Below, in pieces: positions 1 to 5,363 of a stretch of DNA of 5,363 nt. The DNA is from an uncultured Verrucomicrobia subdivision 3 bacterium (lineage in GTDB: Bacteria; Verrucomicrobiota; Verrucomicrobiae; Limisphaerales; UBA11358), in contig CAIXPZ010000109.1 of NCBI GenBank assembly GCA_903921455.1, positions 1 through 5,363 of the forward strand, given 5' to 3'. Both the position numbers and the translations under genes were made by a program. The notes below the pieces were generated by a model. That model saw only the letters and a program-made list of their open reading frames with translations. It was not told the origin of the DNA and made no database searches. The first letter of the stretch is position 1; every line of letters begins with the position of its first letter.

Positions 1-96
1 GTGCATCCCCGTCTGCCGGAGAATCTCCCGCCGGCTCACTCCTCCTGCCAACACTTTTTTGCTAATCTCAGCCCAGTCTTCCATATTGCGATACAT
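1..96 (-). CDS. istA: IS21-family transposase IstA, N-terminal fragment (runs off left edge)
   Basis: The minus strand encodes MYRNMEDWAEISKK followed by VLAGGVSRREILRQTGMH up to the edge, 32 residues with no stop. The pattern 'W-A-E-I ... V-L-x-x-G-V-S-x-R-x-I-x-R-x-T-G-M-H' matches the N-terminal helix-turn-helix of IS21-type IstA transposases, which binds the element ends. The DDE catalytic core and istB would lie further left. I chose the ATG at 96-94 because an in-frame TGA lies two codons upstream; the ATG at 84-82 (MEDWAEI) is an alternative. No strong ribosome binding site is seen. A 7-bp inverted repeat sits just ahead of the start. Whether the transposase is intact cannot be judged from this window. 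Confidence 0.83.
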   Translation of the reverse strand, partial: MYRNMEDWAEISKKVLAGGVSRREILRQTGMH

Positions 97-97
97 G

Positions 98-114
98 CTT
101 CATTGTTAATGAAG
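98..114 (-). promoter_or_regulatory. Inverted repeat directly upstream of the istA start
   Basis: CTTCATT (98-104) and AATGAAG (108-114) form a perfect 7-bp inverted repeat with a 3-base centre, ending one base before the istA ATG at 96. On istA mRNA it could form a small hairpin over the initiation region, or on DNA it could be an operator. Only the symmetry is observed; any role is inferred, and the stem is AT-rich and weak. Confidence 0.35.
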
Positions 115-116
115 AT

Positions 117-173
117 GCCGCACTTTTGAACCGCCCCGTCACACACATGACCCCGCCGCACTTTTCAGCCGCC
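117..173. repeat. Paired 19-bp IS21-type terminal repeats
   Basis: Bases 117-135 (GCCGCACTTTTGAACCGCC) and 155-173 (GCCGCACTTTTCAGCCGCC) match at 17 of 19 positions, in direct orientation, with starts 38 bp apart. Read on the minus strand each contains AAAAGTGCGGC. IS21-family elements characteristically carry several copies of such repeats at each end, and these are taken as transposase-binding sites. The outer copy ends 7 bases from the proposed terminus at 180. The repeats are seen directly; their binding role is inferred from the family. Confidence 0.75.
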
Positions 174-180
174 GTTTACA

Positions 181-1025
181 GAAGCGCTGGAGGATATTTC
201 GTGATCGTGAGTAATTCTTACGGCAGCGTTACGAGCCTGTTGGCCACCTTGACGTTGGTGCCATTCACCATCACCAATCAACCCGCGAGCCGGACCAACA
301 ACGCAGCAACTGCCGCCAGTTTCTCGGTGGTTTTGTCCGGCACCGCACCGTTCGCCTATCAATGGCAAAAGGCGGGAGTGAATATGACCAACGGCGGCGT
401 GATTTCCGGTAGCACCACAGCAACGCTAAACATCAGCAGCGTCACGAACGGTAATGCCGGGGCATACGATGTGGTCATTACTAACTCTTTCGGAAGCATC
501 ACCAGCGCTGTAGCCACTTTGACCGTGGTGCCGCTTACGATCACTGCCCAGCCAGCCAGTCGAACCAATCTTTCGGGAACGAACGCATCCTTCAGCGTTT
601 CGGCCAGTGGTTCGGGAACGCTGACTTACCAATGGCTGAAAGAGGGGGCAAGCCTCACCAACAGCACCCACATTTCCGGCAGCAAAGGCAGCGCGCTCAC
701 AGTGAGCAACATTCTGGCCGCTGATGCAGGCGTGTATTCTGTCGTCCTTACAAACATCTACGGCGCGGTGACCAGCAGCCCGGCAAATCTTACGGTGGTG
801 GTGCCTCCGCAAGTTTTTACAGCAAAGAACGGCGCTGGTGCATTGCAGCTTCAATTGACTGCCACGCCGAATTATCCCTACGTTCTGCAATCAGCAACCA
901 ATTTGACCCCGCCCATCAACTGGCAATCCGTCCTCACCAATCCTACAGATGGAAGCGGCAACTGGCAGTTCATAGATACGAACCTGAATACAGGCCAAAA
1001 GTTCTATCGGGCCATGGGACAGTAA
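181..1025 (+). pseudogene. Ig-like repeat protein, 3' fragment cut by the IS21 element
   Basis: This is the C-terminal part of a surface or secreted protein built of Ig-like beta-sandwich repeats. The frame opens with the last strands of a broken domain (SAGGYFVIVSNSYGSVTS). Two full repeats follow at about 264-533 and 534-803. Matching residues recur exactly every 90 residues: the conserved Tyr at 195, 465 and 735, and the YQW Trp at 363 and 633. The repeats contain no cysteine, as is common in bacterial Ig-like domains. The end (804-1022) is a separate module with YVLQSATNL, NWQ and FYRAMGQ, a type I know from Verrucomicrobiota exported proteins. The open frame extends left to a TTG at 126 and an ATG at 147, but these codons lie in IS terminal DNA and encode no signal peptide or Ig strands, so they are not the native start. 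The original 5' part is presumably left of the IS. Function is unknown; adhesion or polysaccharide binding is a guess. Confidence 0.8.
182..803 (+). repeat. Tandem Ig-like repeats, 270-bp period (one partial, two full)
   Basis: The encoded units share a '(T/S)-I-T-x-Q-P-A-S-R-T-N' opening, a central 'Y-Q-W-x-K-x-G', an 'A-G-x-Y-x-V-V-x-(T/S)-N' late strand and an '(A/S)-x-L-T-(V/L)-V' end. The period is exactly 90 residues, with no indel between the two complete units. DNA identity between units is clearly lower than protein similarity, which suggests old duplications rather than recent copying. The first unit has only its last third because the IS has replaced the rest. Confidence 0.8.
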
Positions 1026-1130
1026 ATTTTTGGCAGTCACGTCGCCGTCAGCAATGACAATTCAGTCTCCACCACGGACACCAATGGCGCGGACAGCCAG
1101 CGCTTCTACCGCGTCCGCCTCTGGCCGTAG
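1026..1130 (+). pseudogene. Relic of a second C-terminal module after the Ig-protein stop
   Basis: After the TAA at 1023-1025 the same frame continues without a stop to a TAG at 1128-1130, reading GSHVAVSNDNSV, then STTDTNGADSQRFYRVRLWP. This resembles the end of the preceding module: 'F-I-D-T-N-L-N-T-G-Q-K-F-Y-R-A' aligns with 'T-T-D-T-N-G-A-D-S-Q-R-F-Y-R-V'. It has no start or domain of its own, so it is best read as the tail of a duplicated or deleted paralogue, or a former extension cut off by the TAA. It is short, but the FYR ending in the right frame next to its homologue makes chance unlikely. Confidence 0.6.
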
Positions 1131-1166
1131 CCGGAGCTGCCAGCTTGGTTCCAACGTCACCGCCGT

Positions 1167-1187
1167 TTCTGCCTGCTTCCTTCTGCC
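1167..1187 (+). repeat. Degenerate heptamer repeat (TTCTGCC-like), three units
   Basis: Three 7-base units, TTCTGCC (1167-1173), TGCTTCC (1174-1180) and TTCTGCC (1181-1187), lie in a pyrimidine-rich stretch between the Ig-gene relic and the TPR gene. The outer two are identical and the middle one matches at 5 of 7 positions. Short heptamer arrays of this composition occur in intergenic DNA of some bacteria. With three units, chance in a pyrimidine-rich region remains possible. Confidence 0.3.
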
Positions 1188-1242
1188 TTTGTTTTTCGAT
1201 TTCCCGCTTTTGTCGCTTCGCGTCGTCGTTTAGATTCAGCGC

Positions 1243-3864
1243 ATGGCTTTATTGCGGCGATGGCTTTTGATTGGTTCCGCGCTCGTGCTGGGCGGCGGGC
1301 CGCTGGTGGCCGCCAGCAAGAGCGAGGACCGCGCCTACGCGGCGGCAACGGCGGCGTTTCAAGACGGCAACTGGAATCGCGCGGCGGCGGAGTTCGCCCA
1401 GTTTGTCCAGCGCTACGCCAAGTCCGAGCGGGTGGCGCCGGCGGTTTTGTCGGAGGCGCAGGCGCAGTTCAAGCTGGGCAAATATGCCGAGGCTGGCGGC
1501 TTGCTGAAGGCGCACGCGGATAGCGCCGGCAGTTTGGCGGATGCCTACGCCTACTGGCTCGGCGAGGCGCAGTTTGCCGGCGGCGCTTACACCAACGCGG
1601 CGGAAACTTTTTCCGCGCTCCTAAAACATTTTCCCGATTCGCCCCTGCGCCTGACGGCGGTGGTCGAGGCGGCGGCGGCGTATGCGCAGTTTCCCGACTG
1701 GCCGCGCCACGACGCGCTGCTGGAAGCCACCAACGGCATTTTCGCCCGCGCGGCGCAGATTGATCCGGACAATGCGCTGGTCATCAACGGCCGGCTTTCG
1801 CTGGCGCAGTCGAAACTGGCGCAGGGCAATTTTGCGGCCGCCGGCAAATTTCTGGACTGGCTGAATCCGTCGCGGCTCGCGCCGGAACAGGACTGGAAGC
1901 GGTTGAATCTGCTGTATCAAGTAAAGCTCGGCGGGAATGACCTCGCGGCGGCGCTGGCGGTCACGACCAACCTGATGCTGTCGGCCAAAGATTCCGGGCA
2001 GGTTGCGGAAAGCGTGGCGATGCGGGCCACGGCGCTCGAAAAGATGAATCTCCCGGTCGCCGCCACCGAAGCTTGGAACGATAATCTGGCTGGCAGCACG
2101 CCGGTGGAACGCCAGCGCGAAGCGGTGTTGAAAATCGCCGCGCTCGCGGCGGCGCAAAACGAGGTGACCAACGCCGTCGCCAATCTGGAAAAGTTTCTGG
2201 CGAAATTTCCCAATTCCTCCGTTTCGGAAATGGTGCTGGTGACGCTGGGCGAATTGCGCCTGAAAGGTTTTCTGGCCACCGCGTCGGCGGAGGAGCTGGC
2301 GGCGGCCCAGACCAACTTCGACCAGTTCATCGGCGCGTTCACGAACAGCTCGCTGATCGGCAAGGCGTGTCTGGATCGGGGCTGGTGCAACTGGAATGCG
2401 GCGCAGGCGGCCGGCGACCCGAAGGTGGCCGCGCAGCGAATCACCGGCAGCCTGGTGGATTTCCGCGCGGCGGTGCAGCGGCTGCCGGTCTCGGAAGACC
2501 AGGCCGTGGCGAAATTCAAAACCGGCGACGCGCTGTTCCTGCTGAAAAAATTTGACGACGCGCGGCAGAATTACGAGGCGGTGCTGGACGGGTATGAAAA
2601 CATCCCCGCCGTTGCGCAATCGCTCGGCGACCGCGCACTCTACCAGATCTTGCGGGCGGACATCGAATTGATGGACACGAACGGCGCGGCGGCGGCGATG
2701 GCGAAGCTGCTGGAGAAATTTCCCGCGAGCGCGCTGGCGGACAACAGCCAGTTGCTGCTCGGCGAGGCCTTCTCGGATTTTCGGATGCCGGAAAAGGCGC
2801 GCGAAGTGTTGCTGCCCTTTGCGCGGCAATATCCCGGCTCGCCGCTGCTGCCGCAGGTGGAGCTGGCACTGGCGCGGACGTTTGAACGCGAGGCCAACTG
2901 GCCGGCGGCCATCACGAATTACGAAGGCTGGATCAAAAAGCATGCGACGAACGAGCTGCTGCCGCAGGTGCAATACGCTTTGGGCCGCGCCAATGATCAG
3001 GCGGGCCGCGAGACGAACGCCTTCCAGACCTTCACGACGCTGGCCGCGCAATTTCCGGCAAACGACCTCGCGCCGCTGGCGCAATGGTGGGTGGCGGATC
3101 ATTATTATCGCGCGGGAAATTTCGTCGGCGCGGAGACGAACTATGAAATTATTTTTCAGACGCCGGCGTGGAAAAATGCCACCAACCTGTTTTTCGCCGC
3201 GCAATTGATGGCAGGCCGCGCCGCCGTGGGGCGGCAGGGTTTTCCCGATGCGGCCAACCATCTGCTCCGGCTGCTGGCCGACACGAATTGTCCGGCCCCG
3301 CTGGCCACCCAGGCGATGTTTGCCTACGGCAGCGTGCTGATGCGCTGGGATTCGCCGGACACGAACCGGCCGTTTTTGAATTTCGAGACGGCGACCAATG
3401 TGTTTGCACAAATCATCATGGCCAACCCGGCGAACGAACTCGGCGCGCTGGCGGCCAGCGAACTCGGCGACTGCAACCTGCAATTGGGCGCGCTGGATGC
3501 GGCGACCAATGTTTATGCGCTGGTGGCGAATTCGCCGTATGCCAGCGTGAGCCTGCGCAGCCGGGCGCAGGTCGGGCTGGGGCGGGCGCTGGAAAAAAAG
3601 GCCGAGGTGGCGCCGCCGGAAGCCCGGCCGCCGCTGCTGGATCAGGCACTCCAAAATTATCTGTCGGTTTTTGAAACCAGCTATGGCCGGGGTCTGGGCG
3701 ACAACGAATCCGCCGATGCTTTCTGGGTGAAAAAGGCCGGCTTGCAGGCGCTGCCGCTGCTGTCGGCGGGCAACTGCCCCACCAACTTTTTTACGCGGAT
3801 GGAAGCGTTGCTCCCGCCGTTGAAAGAGGCTTTGGAAAAGAAAAAAGCTGCGTTGAAAAATTAA
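1243..3864 (+). CDS. Exported tetratricopeptide (TPR) repeat protein, 873 aa
   Basis: The protein starts with a signal peptide: basic MALLRR, a hydrophobic run to residue 20 and a likely cleavage after LVAA (residue 24). There is no lipobox cysteine, so it is probably soluble in the periplasm or held by partners. The rest is almost entirely helical TPR-like repeats with paired 'G-(N/K)-(W/F/Y)-x-x-A' and 'F-P' motifs, for example FQDGNWNRAAAEF near residue 39, KLGKYAEAGGLL near 78, KKFDDARQNYEAVL near 437 and YYRAGNFVGAETNYEIIF near 623. The style recalls BamD/YbgF-type periplasmic TPR proteins, which scaffold envelope complexes; that role here is inference. No enzymatic domain is seen. Thr-Asn pairs are unusually frequent. 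The ATG at 1243 is the first start after an in-frame TAG at 1231, and no Shine-Dalgarno precedes it. A hairpin terminator follows, so the gene appears to be transcribed alone or last. The short C-terminal tail is Lys-rich. Confidence 0.88.
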   Translation: MALLRRWLLIGSALVLGGGPLVAASKSEDRAYAAATAAFQDGNWNRAAAEFAQFVQRYAKSERVAPAVLSEAQAQFKLGKYAEAGGLLKAHADSAGSLADAYAYWLGEAQFAGGAYTNAAETFSALLKHFPDSPLRLTAVVEAAAAYAQFPDWPRHDALLEATNGIFARAAQIDPDNALVINGRLSLAQSKLAQGNFAAAGKFLDWLNPSRLAPEQDWKRLNLLYQVKLGGNDLAAALAVTTNLMLSAKDSGQVAESVAMRATALEKMNLPVAATEAWNDNLAGSTPVERQREAVLKIAALAAAQNEVTNAVANLEKFLAKFPNSSVSEMVLVTLGELRLKGFLATASAEELAAAQTNFDQFIGAFTNSSLIGKACLDRGWCNWNAAQAAGDPKVAAQRITGSLVDFRAAVQRLPVSEDQAVAKFKTGDALFLLKKFDDARQNYEAVLDGYENIPAVAQSLGDRALYQILRADIELMDTNGAAAAMAKLLEKFPASALADNSQLLLGEAFSDFRMPEKAREVLLPFARQYPGSPLLPQVELALARTFEREANWPAAITNYEGWIKKHATNELLPQVQYALGRANDQAGRETNAFQTFTTLAAQFPANDLAPLAQWWVADHYYRAGNFVGAETNYEIIFQTPAWKNATNLFFAAQLMAGRAAVGRQGFPDAANHLLRLLADTNCPAPLATQAMFAYGSVLMRWDSPDTNRPFLNFETATNVFAQIIMANPANELGALAASELGDCNLQLGALDAATNVYALVANSPYASVSLRSRAQVGLGRALEKKAEVAPPEARPPLLDQALQNYLSVFETSYGRGLGDNESADAFWVKKAGLQALPLLSAGNCPTNFFTRMEALLPPLKEALEKKKAALKN

Positions 3865-3877
3865 GGTTTCAATAAAT

Positions 3878-3909
3878 AAACGCCGTTCCGCTTGCGCGGA
3901 ACGGCGTTT
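3878..3909. terminator. Bidirectional intrinsic terminator between convergent genes
   Basis: Bases 3878-3891 pair perfectly with 3896-3909 (14 bp, core CGCCGTTCCGC) around a TTGC loop. On the plus strand the stem ends in TTTT (3907-3910), 14 bases after the TPR stop. On the minus strand the T-rich stretch complementary to 3871-3880 (AATAAATAAA) follows. The hairpin sits between the two convergent stop codons, so it can end transcripts of both the TPR gene and the Mg2+ ATPase gene. Confidence 0.88.
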
Positions 3910-3924
3910 TGATTTGGGCGGGAA

Positions 3925-5363
3925 TCAAATCCAGTTCTTCTTCACCATCCACTGTTTGATCAGTTGCGTCAGGCCGACGTAGCAGATGAGCGTGATTGCC
4001 AGCAGCGGCCAGAACTGCCACGGCAGCGGCACGAAGCCCAGATACTGCGCCAGCGGCGAGAACGGCAGCAGCGCGCCGACGCCCATGATGGCGAGCGTGG
4101 TCATGGTCAGTTGCCAGCTCGCGCGCGACTGGATGAACGGAATCTGGTTCGTGCGGATGACGTGGACGATGAGCGTCTGCGTCATCAGCGATTCGACGAA
4201 CCAGCCGGTGCTGAACAGGTGCGCGGCGTAGGTTTTATCCGGATCGGTAATGCTGGCAAATCGCTTGGCCAGTTCCAGATTGGCTGGGACGAGATCGAGG
4301 TTGCTGCACTTAAAATAAAACCACATCAAAAAATACGTCGTGTAGTCGAAGATGGAGCTGATCGGCCCGATGAATACAATGAATTTCGCAATCTCGCCCA
4401 TCGCCCACGGGCGCGGCTTGGAAATGACGGCCGTGCCGACGTTGTCGGTGGGAATCGGCACCTGCGAAAAATCATAGAGCAGGTTGTTCGTCAAAACTTG
4501 GATCGGCTGCATCGGCAAAAACTTCAGCCACGCGCTCGCGCCGAGCACGCTGAACATGTTGCCGAAGTTCGAGCTGGCGCCCATGCGGATGTATTTCAAA
4601 ATGTTCACGAACACCTTGCGGCCTTCGAGCACGCCTTCTTCCAGCACCATCAAATCTTTTTCCAGCAGAATCATGTCGGCGGATTCCTTGGCGATGTCCA
4701 CGGCGGTGTCCACGGAAATGCCCACGTCGGCGGCGCGCAGCGCGGGCGCGTCGTTGATGCCATCGCCCATGAAGCCGACGACGTGTTTGTTCTTCTGCAA
4801 CGCCAAGACGACGCGCTTTTTGTGCGTCGGCGAGAGGCGCGCGAACACATCCGTCGTCTCGACTTCCTTGCACAATTCTTCTTCCGTCAATTTTTCCACC
4901 TGGCTGCCGAGCAGGATTTTTTCCGCGTGGATGCCGACTTCGCTGCACACCTTGCGGGTGACGAGATCGTTGTCGCCGGTGAGCACTTTTACGGTCACGC
5001 CGTTTTGCCGCAGCGCGGTGATGGCCTTGGCGGCGGAATCCTTCGGTGGATCGAGGAACGCAAGGTAACCGGTCAAAACCAAATCGCTTTCGTCAGCTTT
5101 GGTAAAAGTGGTTTGCGCGCCGAGTTTTTTTGTCGCCACCGCGAGCACACGGAAACCGTCTTCGCTCAAATCATTCACCTGCTGCACGAGGTCGCCGACG
5201 AGAATCGGCTCCATCGGAAAAATTTCGCCGTCGCTTTCAAAGTGCGTGCATTTGGCGAACACCGCTTCCGGCGCGCCCTTGGTGAGCAGTTCGCGTTCAC
5301 CGGTGGGCGACTCGATGGCCACGGACATCATGCGCCGCGAAAAATCGAACGGGATTTCGTCCA
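3925..5363 (-). CDS. mgtA: Mg2+-importing P-type ATPase (MgtA type), C-terminal part, runs off right edge
   Basis: This is an inner-membrane P3B-type ATPase that drives Mg2+ into the cell with ATP. The visible 478 residues begin in the nucleotide-binding domain with DEIPFDFSRRMMSV, a hallmark of MgtA/MgtB proteins, and the ATP-site KGAPE (residues 28-32). The phosphorylation domain follows with FLDPPK (102-107), LTGD (127-130) and the hinge MGDGINDAPAL (198-208). The membrane part begins near residue 265 with SSNFGNMFSVLGAS and carries NNLLYDFSQVPIP (292-304), IGPISSIFDYTTYFLMW (331-347), WFVESLMTQTLIVH (387-400) and IPFIQSRA (407-414), all family-typical, then ends in KKNWI. The DKTGT phosphorylation site, M1-M4 and the start lie outside, so intactness and promoter cannot be judged. 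The loop before GWFVES seems longer than in the enterobacterial protein. The gene converges on the TPR gene with a shared terminator. MgtA and MgtB are not separable here. Confidence 0.93.
   Translation of the reverse strand, partial: DEIPFDFSRRMMSVAIESPTGERELLTKGAPEAVFAKCTHFESDGEIFPMEPILVGDLVQQVNDLSEDGFRVLAVATKKLGAQTTFTKADESDLVLTGYLAFLDPPKDSAAKAITALRQNGVTVKVLTGDNDLVTRKVCSEVGIHAEKILLGSQVEKLTEEELCKEVETTDVFARLSPTHKKRVVLALQKNKHVVGFMGDGINDAPALRAADVGISVDTAVDIAKESADMILLEKDLMVLEEGVLEGRKVFVNILKYIRMGASSNFGNMFSVLGASAWLKFLPMQPIQVLTNNLLYDFSQVPIPTDNVGTAVISKPRPWAMGEIAKFIVFIGPISSIFDYTTYFLMWFYFKCSNLDLVPANLELAKRFASITDPDKTYAAHLFSTGWFVESLMTQTLIVHVIRTNQIPFIQSRASWQLTMTTLAIMGVGALLPFSPLAQYLGFVPLPWQFWPLLAITLICYVGLTQLIKQWMVKKNWI

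Larger units (their letters stand above)
1..180 (-). mobile_element. IS21-family insertion sequence, istA-proximal end (partial)
   Basis: This is one end of an insertion sequence whose body lies beyond the left edge. Three things seen in the sequence support it. The minus strand starts an IstA-like transposase at 96. Two near-identical 19-bp repeats lie between that start and the element end, an arrangement known from IS21-family termini. Read inward on the minus strand, the element begins TGTAAACGGCGGCTG at 180, and this family's ends usually begin with TG. Directly right of 180 an Ig-like domain resumes in mid-fold, which fixes the junction to within a few bases. IS21 elements normally encode istA (DDE transposase) and istB (AAA+ helper); only the first 32 codons of istA are visible. 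The target duplication (usually 4-8 bp) would begin at 181, but its partner copy is outside the window. The family is fairly certain; the exact terminus is inferred. Confidence 0.82.

Noticed and set aside
126..180. TTG (126) or ATG (147) as the true start of the Ig-like protein
   Set aside because: These codons lie in the IS end with its terminal repeats, give no signal peptide, and enter the Ig fold in its last strands.
264..803. 270-bp period as a CRISPR or recent DNA duplication
   Set aside because: The period is a protein-domain repeat (Ig-like units); DNA copies are diverged and there are no short repeats with unique spacers.
1030..1233. 67-codon plus-strand frame in the gap before the TPR gene
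   Set aside because: Out of frame with the FYR relic it overlaps. Its C-terminal 'CFLLPLFFDFPLL' comes from the pyrimidine-rich heptamer stretch; no recognisable protein.
3590..3600. A7 run in the TPR gene (within LEKKAEV) as a programmed frameshift site
   Set aside because: The frame continues normally with TPR-like sequence to a stop backed by a terminator, and no stimulatory hairpin or alternative frame is apparent.
1621..3654. 677-codon open frame on the minus strand opposite the TPR gene
   Set aside because: It is Arg/Gln/His-rich low-complexity translation with no domain, the usual shadow of a GC-rich Ala-rich gene. The plus-strand frame has a signal peptide, TPR motifs and a terminator.
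4472..5068. Open frames overlapping the Mg2+ ATPase on both strands (4472-4948 minus, 4484-5068 plus)
   Set aside because: Shadows of the ATPase frame, which carries all family motifs continuously.

Overview
The window looks like a stretch of a Verrucomicrobiota chromosome, probably of the Pedosphaera/Limisphaera type. The grounds are protein style. A large secreted TPR protein is full of Thr-Asn dipeptides. A surface-type protein is built from cysteine-free Ig-like repeats and ends in a 'YVLQSATNL ... FYRA' C-terminal module common in that phylum. Starts lack clear Shine-Dalgarno sequences, and GC content is high. This placement is inference from protein character, not from a marker gene.

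Left part (1-1130): the first 180 bases are one end of an IS21-family insertion sequence. The minus strand of bases 1-96 encodes the first 32 residues of the IstA transposase, which runs off the left edge. Between that start and base 180 lie two near-identical 19-bp repeats of the kind found at IS21-family ends, and a TGTAAAC terminus closes the element at about base 180. Immediately right of it, in mid-domain, begins the 3' part of a gene for an Ig-like repeat protein: the last strands of one domain, two full 90-residue Ig-like repeats and a C-terminal module. The IS has cut this gene, and the apparent ORF start at 126 or 147 lies in IS DNA. After the stop codon the same frame holds a second C-terminal tail ('SQRFYRVRLWP'), a probable relic of a paralogous copy.

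Middle (1243-3864): an intact gene for an 873-residue exported TPR protein, probably a periplasmic or outer-membrane-associated scaffold. A perfect 14-bp stem hairpin follows it and can terminate transcription from both sides.

Right part (3925-5363, minus strand): the C-terminal half of an MgtA-type Mg2+-importing P-type ATPase, convergent with the TPR gene. It runs off the right edge, so its phosphorylation motif and start are not visible.

The genes do not form one operon. The window holds an IS-disrupted surface-protein gene, a stand-alone TPR gene and a convergent metal transporter. No new system is evident. The most informative observation is the IS21 insertion and the chimeric ORF it creates.
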